Positions 1-8,641 of a DNA stretch of 64,000 bases are shown here, in pieces. The stretch lies in contig NZ_LT629788.1 of assembly GCF_900105805.1 (NCBI RefSeq), positions 5,502,501 through 5,566,500 of the forward strand, given 5' to 3'. Each line of letters starts with the position of its first letter. The stretch's first letter is position 1. The notes beneath the pieces were generated by a model that worked only from the letters and a program-made list of their open reading frames with translations, had not been told where the DNA came from and did no database searches. The translations under genes and the position numbers were made by a program. The DNA comes from Pseudomonas moraviensis. Lineage in GTDB: Bacteria; Pseudomonadota; Gammaproteobacteria; Pseudomonadales; Pseudomonadaceae.

Positions 1-1539
1 CAGCAGATATACCGGCAGTCCGGAGACCAGAATCAACAACGCCGCATACGGCGCCGCTGCCGCAAACTCGACATTCGCCGTGTGCGCCCAGACCTCTGTC
101 GCCAGCGTATTCAGTCCAGTCGGACTGAGCAGCAACGTCGCCGTCAATTCCTTCATCGCATCGAGAAACACCAGCGCAAACGCCGCGCCCAGTGCCGGGA
201 AAATGATCGGCAGGGTCACCCGGCAAAACGCCGTGAACGACGACGCGCCCAGCGTACGCGCTGCTTCTTCCAGCTGCGGTGCAGCCTTGTTCAGCGCGGT
301 ACGGATCGGCGCTTGCGCCAGTGGCAGGAACAGCAGCGCATAGGCGATCAGCAACAAGCCCGACGTCTGATACAGCGCCGGCACGTAATGCAGGGCGAAA
401 TACACCAGCGTCAACGCAATCACCAGTCCCGGCAGCGCGTGCAGCAGATAAGGCAAGCGTTCGGCCCAGATTGCCAATTGGCCTTTATAGCGCACCACCA
501 GCAGTCCGACCGGAACCGCCAGCAGCAGGCACAACGCCGCGCCGCCCAGTGACAATGCCAGCGACGACAATAACGCCTCGCTGATCGCTGCTACCGGGAA
601 CGCTGCTGACGAACCGACCGCCAGCCAGTACGCCAACATTCCCAACGGAATGCCGCTGCCGATGATCGCCAGCAACAGGCAATACAACTGACCGAGCGCA
701 GCCCACGGCCCAAGCTTTACTTGTTCGGCCTGTCGGGCTGCGCCCTGGCCGGTGCGCACATGCCGGCCCTTGCCGCGCACGCGCAACTCCAGCCACAACA
801 AGAGCAGACACAGCGCCAGCAACACCGCAGAAAGCATCGCGGCATTGGCGTTGCTGAATTCCAGTTCGAATTGCTGGTAGATCGCCGTGGTAAACGTCTG
901 CAGGCCGATGATCGACAGCGCGCCGAACTCCACCAGCATGTGCAGGGCGATCAGCAACGAGCCGGCCAGCAGCGATGGCCACAGCAGCGGCAGGGTGACG
1001 CGGAAAAACACGCCCCAGCGATTCTGCCCCAGCGTGCGAGCGGACTCTTCGAGAGAGGGATCGAGATTGCGCAGGGTCGCCGCGACTGGCAGAAAGATCA
1101 GCGGGTACTTCGACAGGCTCATCACCAGAATCGCGCCGCCGAGGCCTTCGAACTGCGCACTCAGCGACACCCAGGTGAAGCTGCTGACGAATGCCGGCAC
1201 TGCAAACGGCAGGCACAGGATCACGCCCCACAGGCGTCGACCTGGCAGATTGCTGCGTTCCAGCAGCCATGCCAGCGACAGGCCGATCACGCCGCAGGTG
1301 ATCGTCACGCCGATCATCAGTGCCAAAGTATTGCGCAACAGGCCAAACACATACGGGCGCCACAACAAGTGCAACGCCTCGGCCCAGCCGGCCTGCCAGG
1401 CTTTCACTCCGACGTAGGCCAGGGGCAACAGGCTCAATACCACCAGTAGCAGAACCGGCAGCACCAGCCAGATCGACGGCCGTTTGCGTCTTGGCACATA
1501 ACCCCCGCGCGTGGCGGGGGCCGATAACGATGCTGCCAT
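1..1539 (-). CDS. fbpB: Ferric iron ABC transporter permease (partial, C-terminal end outside window)
   Basis: Inner-membrane permease of a binding-protein-dependent Fe(3+) importer. The frame is open from an ATG at 1539 down to base 1 (513 codons), so only the last few residues should be missing compared with the usual 520-540. It is very hydrophobic, with about twelve membrane segments in two homologous halves. Each half carries a permease (EAA-type) loop: one near residue 160 (EESARTLGQNRWGVF) and one near residue 435 (EEAARTLGASSFTAF). This is the fused-permease layout of the FbpB/HitB/SfuB family. Its ATG overlaps the TGA of the upstream binding-protein gene (ATGA), so the two are translationally coupled. 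The ATPase gene is not in the window. Function is known from the family; the metal specificity is inferred from the partner. Confidence 0.9.
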   Translation of the reverse strand, partial: MAASLSAPATRGGYVPRRKRPSIWLVLPVLLLVVLSLLPLAYVGVKAWQAGWAEALHLLWRPYVFGLLRNTLALMIGVTITCGVIGLSLAWLLERSNLPGRRLWGVILCLPFAVPAFVSSFTWVSLSAQFEGLGGAILVMSLSKYPLIFLPVAATLRNLDPSLEESARTLGQNRWGVFFRVTLPLLWPSLLAGSLLIALHMLVEFGALSIIGLQTFTTAIYQQFELEFSNANAAMLSAVLLALCLLLLWLELRVRGKGRHVRTGQGAARQAEQVKLGPWAALGQLYCLLLAIIGSGIPLGMLAYWLAVGSSAAFPVAAISEALLSSLALSLGGAALCLLLAVPVGLLVVRYKGQLAIWAERLPYLLHALPGLVIALTLVYFALHYVPALYQTSGLLLIAYALLFLPLAQAPIRTALNKAAPQLEEAARTLGASSFTAFCRVTLPIIFPALGAAFALVFLDAMKELTATLLLSPTGLNTLATEVWAHTANVEFAAAAPYAALLILVSGLPVYLL

Positions 1540-2549
1540 CAGTTCAGGCCAACTTCGCGTTCCAGCTCCAGGGCTTCTTCAGCATTGCCCAGATCCGCCG
1601 GAGTGACGTTCGGCGCTTCCAGTTCGCTGAATGGCTTGAGGCCGCGATCCGATTCCATGCCTTTGTGCAGCGGGTATTCGGCGGTGGTTTGGGTGATCAC
1701 GCGCTGGCCTTCTTCGCTGGCCATGAACGCGAGGAATTGCTGGGCTTCTTTTGGATGTTTGCTGGATTTGAGCACGGCAGCGCTGGACACGGTGATCAAG
1801 CCGCCAGCGTCGCCGCCGGTGAAATAATGCAGTTTGGAGTCGAGCTTGCCTTTCTCGCGCTGCAGGGCGAACCAGTAATAATTGTTCACCAGCACCGTGG
1901 CGACTTCGCCGTTCTCCACGGCTTTGAGCGCGACCATGTTGTTGCTGTAGGTCTTGCCGAACGCGCGCAGACCGGTCAGCCATTCTTCGGCAGCGTCGCG
2001 ACCGTGCAGTTTGATGATCGCAACGGCCTGCTCCTGGAAGGCGCCGCTGGTCGGAACGAAACCGACTTTGCCCTGCCATTGTGGCTCGGAGAACTCCATG
2101 ACCGATTTCGGCAGGTCTTTTTCATCGATCAGTTTCGGGTTGAACGCTACCACGCGCACCCGGGCGGTGACACCGATCCAGGTGCCATTGGCGGCGACAT
2201 ATTTTTCCGGCAGAACCGCCAGTGTGGCGTCATCGGCCTTGGCCAGCAGGCCCTGTTCGCCGAGGTTGTTCAGCGGCGGCGACTCTTCGGTGTAGATTAC
2301 GTCGGCGGGGGAGCGATCGCCTTCTTCGATGATCTGGCTGGCGAGCTGATTGCTGCTGCCTTTGCGCACGTTGACGTGAATGCCAGTCTTGGCCTCGAAA
2401 GCCTTGGCAATCGCATCGCCGACTTCCTTGTGCTGGCCGTTGTAGAGGGTCAGGGAAACCGCATCGGCAGCCTGGGTGAGGGGAGTGGCGAGCGCCAGGC
2501 CGAGGAGGGTGAAGGTCAAGCCTCGGCGCAGGGTATTTCGAAACGTCAT
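1539..2549 (-). CDS. fbpA: Ferric iron ABC transporter periplasmic binding protein
   Basis: Periplasmic Fe(3+)-binding protein (FbpA/HitA type, 336 aa) that delivers iron to the overlapping permease gene. Residues 1-27 form a Sec signal peptide ending in TQAADA. The mature start (VSLTLYNGQHKEVGDAIAKAF) is the usual FbpA opening. A tandem tyrosine pair (VNNYYWFAL, near residue 225) fits the iron-ligand tyrosines of the family, and a further acidic/hinge region (IYTEESPPLNNL) precedes it. The start is supported by a single signal-peptide-bearing ATG. It is the first gene of a two-gene minus-strand unit, with a Fur-like site about 41 bp upstream. A relative binding other oxyanion-coordinated metals is possible, but the tyrosine pair favours iron. 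Confidence 0.9.
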   Translation of the reverse strand: MTFRNTLRRGLTFTLLGLALATPLTQAADAVSLTLYNGQHKEVGDAIAKAFEAKTGIHVNVRKGSSNQLASQIIEEGDRSPADVIYTEESPPLNNLGEQGLLAKADDATLAVLPEKYVAANGTWIGVTARVRVVAFNPKLIDEKDLPKSVMEFSEPQWQGKVGFVPTSGAFQEQAVAIIKLHGRDAAEEWLTGLRAFGKTYSNNMVALKAVENGEVATVLVNNYYWFALQREKGKLDSKLHYFTGGDAGGLITVSSAAVLKSSKHPKEAQQFLAFMASEEGQRVITQTTAEYPLHKGMESDRGLKPFSELEAPNVTPADLGNAEEALELEREVGLN

Positions 2550-2589
2550 TCGCAGGGTTCCTCACTGTCGCATTGCAAAAACTTGCAAC

Positions 2590-2605
2590 AATGATAAACG
2601 ATATT
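2590..2605. promoter_or_regulatory. Candidate Fur box upstream of fbpA
   Basis: AATGATAAACGATATT matches the AATGATAATCATTATC part of the classical Fur 19-mer at 12 of 16 positions by eye. It lies about 41 bp before the fbpA start, the right place to repress this iron importer under iron-replete conditions. It is a partial match only. Confidence 0.42.
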
Positions 2606-2677
2606 GTTTCTCAAGTGCGGCTTGTGCGGGACAAGGGGATCGGGTAGACCTGCGGAAATTCAGGGAGCCAGAAACGC

Positions 2678-2701
2678 AAAAACCCGCTTTCGCGGGTTTT
2701 T
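2678..2701 (-). terminator. Rho-independent terminator of tRNA-Leu copy 1
   Basis: A GC-rich hairpin (ACCCGC / GCGGGT, loop TTTC) flanked by A and T runs. On the minus strand it follows the 3' end of the first tRNA by about 35 bases and ends in a T run. A near-identical hairpin follows the second tRNA copy. Confidence 0.85.
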
Positions 2702-2734
2702 GGGAAATCCAAGGCCTGAACCCTGGATTTGAAT

Positions 2735-2821
2735 TGGTGCCCAGAAGAAGACTCGAACTTCCACGACCGTAAGGTCACCAGCACCTGAAGCTGGCGTGTC
2801 TACCAATTTCACCATCTGGGC
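2735..2821 (-). tRNA. tRNA-Leu (anticodon CAG), copy 1
   Basis: An 87-nt class II tRNA with encoded CCA. The acceptor stem GCCCAGA pairs with TCTGGGC, the anticodon arm CCAGC-TTCAGGT-GCTGG gives anticodon CAG (reads CUG), there is a variable arm, and the T arm contains GTTCGAGTC. Discriminator base A. It has its own promoter upstream and its own terminator downstream. A second copy lies at 3001-3087. Confidence 0.95.
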
Positions 2822-2855
2822 AATATCGCAAGCGTTGCCGCTGTTGATGTGGCGC

Positions 2856-2884
2856 ACTATACGGAGGCCTTTTTGATCTGTAAA
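2856..2884 (-). promoter_or_regulatory. Sigma-70 promoter of tRNA-Leu copy 1
   Basis: Read on the minus strand: TTTACA, exactly 17 bp, then TATAGT, followed about 35 bp later by the tRNA 5' end. The same two boxes with the same spacing and similar flanks precede the second tRNA copy, which supports both assignments. Confidence 0.8.
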
Positions 2885-2937
2885 CCCCTGATTTGGTTTT
2901 AATAAATCAGAGTGAACAAAAGCTTTCCCGCAAATGC

Positions 2938-2961
2938 AAAAAACCCGCTTTCGCGGGTTTT
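2938..2961 (-). terminator. Rho-independent terminator of tRNA-Leu copy 2
   Basis: ACCCGC / GCGGGT hairpin with A run on one side and T run on the other, about 40 bases beyond the second tRNA on the minus strand. It is nearly identical to the terminator of copy 1. Confidence 0.85.
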
Positions 2962-3000
2962 GTGTGAGTCTTGAAACTGATCTAGTCTCAAACTCGAAAT

Positions 3001-3087
3001 TGGTGCCCAGGAGAAGACTCGAACTTCCACGACCGTAAGGTCACCAGCACCTGAAGCTGGCGTGTCTACCAATTTCACCACCTGGGC
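3001..3087 (-). tRNA. tRNA-Leu (anticodon CAG), copy 2
   Basis: An 87-nt leucine tRNA with encoded CCA, nearly identical to the copy at 2735-2821. The acceptor stem is GCCCAGG pairing with CCTGGGC: both sides of the last acceptor pair changed together (A-T in copy 1, G-C here). This compensatory change indicates that both copies are functional. Anticodon CAG. Confidence 0.95.
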
Positions 3088-3123
3088 ATCATCGAAAGCG
3101 CTTGTGCGTCGTCGATGGCGCGC

Positions 3124-3152
3124 ACTATACGGAGCGTCTTTTTAACTGTAAA
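3124..3152 (-). promoter_or_regulatory. Sigma-70 promoter of tRNA-Leu copy 2
   Basis: Read on the minus strand: TTTACA, 17 bp, TATAGT, with the same surrounding sequence (GGGG before the -35, GCGC after the -10) as the promoter of copy 1. Confidence 0.8.
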
Positions 3153-3312
3153 CCCCTGCTGCAGAAAAAACTGAATTTTTTTACCAGCGGCGTTCAAAAG
3201 CGTATCTGCGCGTCGATACAGGGCCTTGTAAGGCCTTATAGAGTCGGAAATTTCCCGTTTCCCGGCGCCTATGCCAAACTAACCCGCATATAGACAAGGT
3301 GAAAACTCTCTA

Positions 3313-5943
3313 ATGGCCGATTGGCAGTCCCTCGATCCCGAGGCCGCTCGTGAAGCGGAAAAATACGAAAACCCTATTCCCAGCCGCGAACTGATCCTGG
3401 CGCACCTCGCCGATCGGGGTTCGCCTGCTGCCCGCGAGCAACTGGTCGAAGAGTTTGGTCTGACCACAGAAGACCAGATCGAGGCCCTGCGCCGCCGCTT
3501 GCGCGCTATGGAGCGCGACGCTCAATTGATCTACACCCGCCGCGGCACTTACGCGCCGGTGGACAAGCTCGACCTGATCCTCGGCCGCATCAGCGGTCAC
3601 CGTGACGGCTTCGGCTTCCTCGTGCCGGACGACGGCAGCGACGACCTGTTCATGAGCCCGGCGCAAATGCGCCTGGTGTTCGACGGTGACCGTGCACTGG
3701 CGCGGGTTTCCGGGCTCGACCGGCGTGGTCGCCGCGAAGGCGTGATCGTCGAAGTGGTATCCCGCGCTCATGAAACGATCGTCGGCCGCTACTTCGAAGA
3801 AGGCGGCATCGGTTTCGTCGTTGCCGACAATCCGAAGATCCAGCAGGAAGTGCTCGTCACCCCGGGCCGCAATGCCAACGCGCAGATCGGTCAGTTCGTC
3901 GAGGTGAAGATCACCCACTGGCCAACGCCGCGCTTCCAGCCTCAGGGCGATGTGGTCGAAGTGGTCGGCAACTACATGGCGCCGGGCATGGAAATCGATG
4001 TTGCCCTGCGCACTTACGACATTCCGCACGTCTGGCCTGAAGCCGTTCTGAAGGAAGCCGGCAAGCTCAAGCCGGAAGTCGAAGAGAAGGACAAAGAGAA
4101 GCGCATCGACCTGCGCCATCTGCCGTTCGTCACCATTGACGGCGAAGATGCCCGCGACTTCGACGACGCGGTCTACTGCGAAGCCAAACCGGGCAAGCTG
4201 CGTCTGTTCTCCGGTGGCTGGAAGTTGTACGTGGCGATTGCCGACGTTTCCAGTTATGTGAAGATCGGCTCGGCGCTGGATAACGAGGCTCAGGTTCGCG
4301 GCAACTCGGTGTATTTCCCCGAGCGCGTGATCCCGATGCTGCCGGAACAGCTGTCCAACGGCCTGTGCTCGCTGAACCCGCAGGTCGATCGTCTGGCCAT
4401 GGTCTGCGAGATGACCATCTCCAAGTCCGGCGAAATGACCGACTACTGCTTTTATGAGGCAGTGATCCATTCCCACGCCCGTCTGACCTACAACAAGGTC
4501 AGCGCGATGCTGGAAACGCCGAAAGCTACCGAAGCGCGCAAATTGCGTGGCGAATACACCGATGTCGTGCCGCACCTCAAGCAGCTCTACGCGTTGTACA
4601 AAGTATTGCTGGCGGCCCGTCATGTGCGGGGCGCGATTGATTTCGAAACCCAGGAAACCCGGATCATCTTCGGTTCCGAGCGCAAGATTGCCGAAATCCG
4701 TCCGACCGTGCGCAACGATGCGCACAAGCTGATCGAGGAATGCATGCTGGCGGCCAACGTCGCCACCGCCGAATTCCTCAAGAAGCACGAAATTCCTGCG
4801 TTGTATCGCGTTCACGCCGGCCCGCCGCCAGAGCGTCTGGAAAAGCTGCGCGCTTTCCTGGGTGAGCTCGGCCTGTCCCTGCACAAGGGCAAGGACGGTC
4901 CGTCGCCGAAGGATTACCAGGCCCTGCTGGCGAGCATCAAGGATCGTCCGGATTTCCATTTGATCCAGACCGTGATGCTGCGTTCCTTGAGCCAGGCGGT
5001 GTACAGCGCTGAAAATGACGGTCACTTCGGCCTGAATTACGAAGCCTATACCCACTTCACCTCGCCGATCCGTCGTTACCCGGACCTGCTCACGCACCGC
5101 GCGATCCGCAGCGTGATCCACTCCAAACAGGACACCCCGCACGTTCGTCGTGCCGGTGCGATGACCATTCCCAAGGCGCGCATCTATCCGTACGACGAAG
5201 CGGCGCTGGAGCAACTCGGCGAGCAGTGCTCGATGAGCGAACGCCGCGCCGACGAAGCGACCCGCGACGTGGTGAACTGGCTCAAGTGCGAGTTCATGAA
5301 GGATCGCGTCGGCGAGTCGTTCCCGGGCGTGATCACCGCTGTGACCGGTTTTGGCCTGTTCGTCGAATTGACCGACATTTACGTCGAAGGCCTGGTGCAC
5401 GTCACTGCGCTGCCGGGCGATTACTACCACTTCGATCCAGTGCATCACCGCTTGGCGGGCGAGCGTACCGGTCGCAGTTTCCGTCTTGGCGACACCGTTG
5501 AAGTGCGGGTCATGCGCGTTGATCTCGACGAACGCAAGATCGACTTCGAGATGGCGGAAAAAACCATCAGCGCGCCGATCGGTCGCAAGAAACGTGGCAC
5601 CGAAACCGCTGCGCCTGCTGCCAAGGCTTCGGAAGAAAAGGCTCCAGCGAAAACCGCCAGCCGTCGTCCGGCCAAGGAAAAGGTTGCCGAAGCCTATCGC
5701 CCGAGCGATGCCGTGGCGAAAAACGCCGAGCTGCGCAAAAGCCGTGAATTGAAGAAGGCCTTGTTGGCCGATGCGAAAAACGGTGGTAAAGCGGCGTCCG
5801 GGGGAAAGACCGGGCGGTCGGCGCCTGACAGGGCGACCGACGGCAAGCCAGCCAAGCCGAGCAAACACCGTAAGGGCCCGCCAAAAGCGGGTTCCGCTCC
5901 AGCCAAAAGCGGCGGGGCGCGTAAACCGAAGGCGAAGTCATGA
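3313..5943 (+). CDS. rnr: Ribonuclease R, 3'-5' exoribonuclease
   Basis: RNase R (876 aa) degrades structured RNA processively from the 3' end in RNA turnover and ribosome quality control. The order is: N-terminal winged-helix region, two cold-shock domains (about 85-245), the RNB catalytic domain with the acidic motif DGEDARDFDDAVY near residue 277, an S1 domain near 670-750 (GVITAVTGFGLFVELTD), and a long Lys/Ala/Pro-rich basic tail from about 755. The Asp cluster of the RNB domain that holds the metal ions is intact. An AAGGTG sequence lies about 10 bases upstream of the ATG. The stop codon overlaps the start of rlmB (ATGA), so the two are co-translated. Length and layout are normal for the Pseudomonas protein. 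Confidence 0.97.
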   Translation: MADWQSLDPEAAREAEKYENPIPSRELILAHLADRGSPAAREQLVEEFGLTTEDQIEALRRRLRAMERDAQLIYTRRGTYAPVDKLDLILGRISGHRDGFGFLVPDDGSDDLFMSPAQMRLVFDGDRALARVSGLDRRGRREGVIVEVVSRAHETIVGRYFEEGGIGFVVADNPKIQQEVLVTPGRNANAQIGQFVEVKITHWPTPRFQPQGDVVEVVGNYMAPGMEIDVALRTYDIPHVWPEAVLKEAGKLKPEVEEKDKEKRIDLRHLPFVTIDGEDARDFDDAVYCEAKPGKLRLFSGGWKLYVAIADVSSYVKIGSALDNEAQVRGNSVYFPERVIPMLPEQLSNGLCSLNPQVDRLAMVCEMTISKSGEMTDYCFYEAVIHSHARLTYNKVSAMLETPKATEARKLRGEYTDVVPHLKQLYALYKVLLAARHVRGAIDFETQETRIIFGSERKIAEIRPTVRNDAHKLIEECMLAANVATAEFLKKHEIPALYRVHAGPPPERLEKLRAFLGELGLSLHKGKDGPSPKDYQALLASIKDRPDFHLIQTVMLRSLSQAVYSAENDGHFGLNYEAYTHFTSPIRRYPDLLTHRAIRSVIHSKQDTPHVRRAGAMTIPKARIYPYDEAALEQLGEQCSMSERRADEATRDVVNWLKCEFMKDRVGESFPGVITAVTGFGLFVELTDIYVEGLVHVTALPGDYYHFDPVHHRLAGERTGRSFRLGDTVEVRVMRVDLDERKIDFEMAEKTISAPIGRKKRGTETAAPAAKASEEKAPAKTASRRPAKEKVAEAYRPSDAVAKNAELRKSRELKKALLADAKNGGKAASGGKTGRSAPDRATDGKPAKPSKHRKGPPKAGSAPAKSGGARKPKAKS

Positions 5944-6704
5944 GTCAGTTGGAAAAAATCTACGGCGTTCACGCGGTAGAAGCGTTGCTGCGTCACCACC
6001 CCAAACGCGTCAAGCAGATCTGGCTGGCGGAAAGCCGCAACGATCCGCGCGTGCAGACGCTGGTCGAACTGGCCAACGAAAACCGTGTGCAGGTCGGCCA
6101 GGCCGAGCGTCGCGAAATGGACGCCTGGGTTGAGGGCGTGCATCAGGGTGTGGTCGCGGAAGTCAGTCCGAGCCAGGTCTGGGGCGAGGCGATGCTCGAC
6201 GAGTTGCTCGATCGTACTGAAGGCGCGCCGCTGTTGCTGGTACTCGACGGCGTGACCGATCCACACAACCTCGGCGCCTGCCTGCGTTCGGCCGATGCGG
6301 CCGGGGCGCTGGCGGTGATCGTGCCGAAAGACAAGTCGGCCACGCTGACCCCGGTTGTGCGTAAAGTCGCCTGCGGCGCAGCGGAAGTGATTCCACTGGT
6401 GGCCGTGACCAACCTGGCACGCACGCTGGAAAAGCTTCAGCAGCGCGGCCTCTGGGTAGTCGGCACGGCCGGTGAAGCCGAGGTCAGCATTTATGACCAG
6501 GACCTGACCGGCCCGACCATCCTGATCATGGGCGCCGAAGGCAAAGGCATGCGTCGCCTGACCCGTGAACATTGCGACTATCTGGTAAACCTGCCGATGG
6601 CCGGCAGCGTCAGCAGCCTCAACGTCTCGGTCGCCACCGGCGTGTGCCTGTTCGAGGCCCAGCGCCAGCGCGGGGCGAAGGCCAAGGCTGCCGCGAAAAA
6701 ATAA
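5940..6704 (+). CDS. rlmB: 23S rRNA (guanosine 2251-2'-O)-methyltransferase RlmB
   Basis: SPOUT-class methyltransferase (254 aa) that uses S-adenosylmethionine to methylate the ribose of G2251 in 23S rRNA. An N-terminal substrate-binding domain (YGVHAVEALLRHHPKRVKQIW) is followed by the knotted catalytic domain with its three standard motifs: DPHNLGACLRSADAAG (about 108-123), IMGAEGKGMRRL (about 197-208) and LPMAGSVSSLNVSVA near 218-232. The start overlaps the rnr stop by four bases. A REP pair follows 17 bases after the stop. Coupling to rnr matches other gamma-proteobacteria. Confidence 0.96.
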   Translation: MSQLEKIYGVHAVEALLRHHPKRVKQIWLAESRNDPRVQTLVELANENRVQVGQAERREMDAWVEGVHQGVVAEVSPSQVWGEAMLDELLDRTEGAPLLLVLDGVTDPHNLGACLRSADAAGALAVIVPKDKSATLTPVVRKVACGAAEVIPLVAVTNLARTLEKLQQRGLWVVGTAGEAEVSIYDQDLTGPTILIMGAEGKGMRRLTREHCDYLVNLPMAGSVSSLNVSVATGVCLFEAQRQRGAKAKAAAKK

Positions 6705-6720
6705 GCTTCACGCAATCAAT

Positions 6721-6810
6721 TGTAGGAGTGAGCCTGCTCGCGATAGCGGAGTTACATTCAGCACATAAGTTGAATGTTGCACCCTCATCGCGAGCAGGCT
6801 CACTCCTACA
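6721..6810. repeat. REP doublet (REPIN), TAGGAGTGAGCC type
   Basis: Two inverted REP sequences (TGTAGGAGTGAGCCTGCTCG and its complement) at the ends of a 90-bp element, arms about 24 bp. It sits in the 306-bp gap between rlmB and rpsF. The rest of that gap should hold the rpsF promoter, but I see no unambiguous -35/-10 pair. Same type and length as the elements at 27633, 40456, 44541 and 51177. Confidence 0.92.
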
Positions 6811-7010
6811 TTGCTTTGCGCCAAGGCGAAGATCGGTGGTTGTTCAAATAATCACCAATTGCCTTGCACCTCTTCTGTCCCTTCTCTACAATTGCGCCCC
6901 TTGCTGTGACGGCAGGCACGCATGTGCCCCGCGCCAGCAAGTCCATAAGTGTCATTCACTCCTTGTCTGACCGTTTTTGAGCGGCAGGCTACAACCCGTA
7001 AGGAGCATTC

Positions 7011-7433
7011 ATGCGTCATTACGAAATCATCTTTCTGGTCCACCCGGATCAGAGCGAGCAAGTCGGCGGCATGGTTGAGCGTTACACCAAGCTGATCGAA
7101 GAAGACGGCGGCAAAATCCACCGTCTGGAAGACTGGGGCCGTCGTCAACTGGCCTACGCAATCAACAATGTTCACAAGGCTCACTACGTGATGCTGAACG
7201 TTGAGTGCACTGGCAAGGCCCTGGCCGAGCTGGAAGACAACTTCCGCTACAACGATGCAGTGATCCGTAACCTGGTCATCCGTCGCGACGAAGCCGTTAC
7301 CGGCCAGTCCGAGATGCTCAAGGCTGAAGAAAACCGCAGTGAGCGCCGTGAGCGTCGCGACCGTCCTGAGCACGAAGGCGCCGAAGGCACCGACAGTGAT
7401 GACAGCGACAACAGCGATAACGCTGACGAGTAA
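7011..7433 (+). CDS. rpsF: 30S ribosomal protein S6
   Basis: Ribosomal protein S6 (140 aa), which binds the central domain of 16S rRNA together with S18. It opens with MRHYEIIFLVHPDQSEQVGGM and contains the usual GGKIHRLEDWGRRQLAY segment. Residues from about 105 on are charged, then very acidic (repeated Asp/Ser), typical of the Pseudomonas S6 tail, which in E. coli is glutamylated. AAGGAG lies 5 bases before the ATG. It heads the operon rpsF-rpsR-membrane protein-rplI. Confidence 0.98.
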   Translation: MRHYEIIFLVHPDQSEQVGGMVERYTKLIEEDGGKIHRLEDWGRRQLAYAINNVHKAHYVMLNVECTGKALAELEDNFRYNDAVIRNLVIRRDEAVTGQSEMLKAEENRSERRERRDRPEHEGAEGTDSDDSDNSDNADE

Positions 7434-7462
7434 TCCACGGACCTTATTAAGGAGCCTATCAA

Positions 7463-7693
7463 ATGGCACGTTTCTTCCGTCGTCGTAAATTCTGCCGCTT
7501 CACCGCTGAAGACGTGAAAGAGATCGATTACAAAGATCTCAACACTCTGAAAGCCTACGTATCCGAGACCGGCAAAATCGTTCCAAGCCGCATCACCGGT
7601 ACCAAAGCTCGTTATCAGCGTCAGCTGGCCACCGCTATCAAGCGCGCCCGCTTCCTGGCCCTGCTGGCCTACACCGACAGCCACGGCCGCTGA
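7463..7693 (+). CDS. rpsR: 30S ribosomal protein S18
   Basis: Ribosomal protein S18 (76 aa), the S6 partner in the 30S platform. It is small and basic, with the family signature region [21 protein letters not shown] and the conserved [19 protein letters not shown] helix. AAGGAG precedes the ATG. It lies 29 bp after rpsF, in the standard operon order. Confidence 0.98.
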
Positions 7694-7729
7694 GACCGGG
7701 CAGTCGACAAGTAGCAAAGGATTGAATGC

Positions 7730-8623
7730 ATGCGCGCCTTAGCTGAGTTCATCATGCGAGGCCGAATGCAGGCCACTCTCGTGGTGGCCGGATGTGCAAC
7801 ATTGCCGTTGTTGTATTGGTTGGGTGCTGCCGCCGGGAGCCTTGTGCTGCTGCGGCGCGGATTGGCGGACGCCCTTGGCGTTCTGTCCCTGGGACTGCTG
7901 CCAGCCTTGATCTGGTGGCTGTATGCCGACGACCCACGGGCACTTCTGGTGCTGCTGGGGTCTGCGGTGCTTGCGTTGGTTTTGCGCGCAAGCGAATCCT
8001 GGGTCCGTACGCTGCTGGTCAGCGTAGTGATCGGAGTGGTGTTTTCAGTGGTGCTCGGGGTCGCGTTTGCGGCCCAGATCGAGATGCTCGCACAGGCCCT
8101 TATAAAGGTCATGCCGGCGCTTCTCGGTGAGACCTACAAGCAATTGTCGGTCGATGAGCAAGCGCGTTTCGCGTCCCTGATTGCACCGGTCCTGACCGGA
8201 CTGATTGCGGCCTTGTTGCAGATCGTCAGCGTGCTGAGCCTGATTGTCGGGCGGCATTGGCAGGCGTTGTTGTACAACCCGGGTGGTTTCGGTCGCGAGT
8301 TTCGCGCCATCCGCATCCCGCTGGGGCCGGCGATGTTACTGCTGGCGTTGATGCTTCTGGGCCCGAATCTCGGTGCACAGATGGCCATGTTGACGCCGTT
8401 GTGCAGTGTACCGCTGGTGTTCGCCGGGCTGGCCCTGATTCATGGGCTGGTCGGGCAGAAGCGACTGGCCGGTTTCTGGCTGGTGGGGTTGTACGTCACG
8501 CTGCTGTTGTTCATGCAGCTGATCTATCCGTTGCTCGTGGTTCTGGCCATTGTCGACAGCCTGATTGATTTTCGCGGTCGTCACGTGTCGAAAGACACCG
8601 ACAGCGCGAACGGTGAAGGTTAA
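7730..8623 (+). CDS. Conserved polytopic inner-membrane protein of the ribosomal S6-L9 operon
   Basis: A 297-aa protein that is almost entirely hydrophobic, with roughly eight membrane spans (for example 16-32, 42-60, 70-88, 94-115, 150-172, 200-220, 232-250 and 258-278) and short polar loops. A protein of this kind sits between rpsR and rplI in Pseudomonas generally (PA4933 in P. aeruginosa, from memory). I see no catalytic motif. AAAGGA lies upstream of the ATG at 7730; the next in-frame ATG (codon 9) is also possible. Transcribed with the ribosomal genes, it may have a role linked to growth rate, but its function is not known to me. Confidence 0.85.
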   Translation: MRALAEFIMRGRMQATLVVAGCATLPLLYWLGAAAGSLVLLRRGLADALGVLSLGLLPALIWWLYADDPRALLVLLGSAVLALVLRASESWVRTLLVSVVIGVVFSVVLGVAFAAQIEMLAQALIKVMPALLGETYKQLSVDEQARFASLIAPVLTGLIAALLQIVSVLSLIVGRHWQALLYNPGGFGREFRAIRIPLGPAMLLLALMLLGPNLGAQMAMLTPLCSVPLVFAGLALIHGLVGQKRLAGFWLVGLYVTLLLFMQLIYPLLVVLAIVDSLIDFRGRHVSKDTDSANGEG

Positions 8624-8641
8624 AAGTTAGAGGATTTTCAC

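Noticed and set aside
1320..2594. 424-codon plus-strand frame over fbpA
   Set aside because: Shadow of the ferric-binding protein; the minus frame has a signal peptide, tyrosine pair and coupling to the permease.
3310..5868. 852-codon open frame on the minus strand opposite rnr
   Set aside because: Shadow of RNase R caused by high G+C third positions; low-complexity His/Arg/Asp-rich translation and no ribosome site, while the plus-strand frame has all RNase R motifs.
6721..6810. REP doublets as a CRISPR array
   Set aside because: They are dispersed single inverted pairs with similar ends, not tandem direct repeats with unique spacers, and there are no cas genes.
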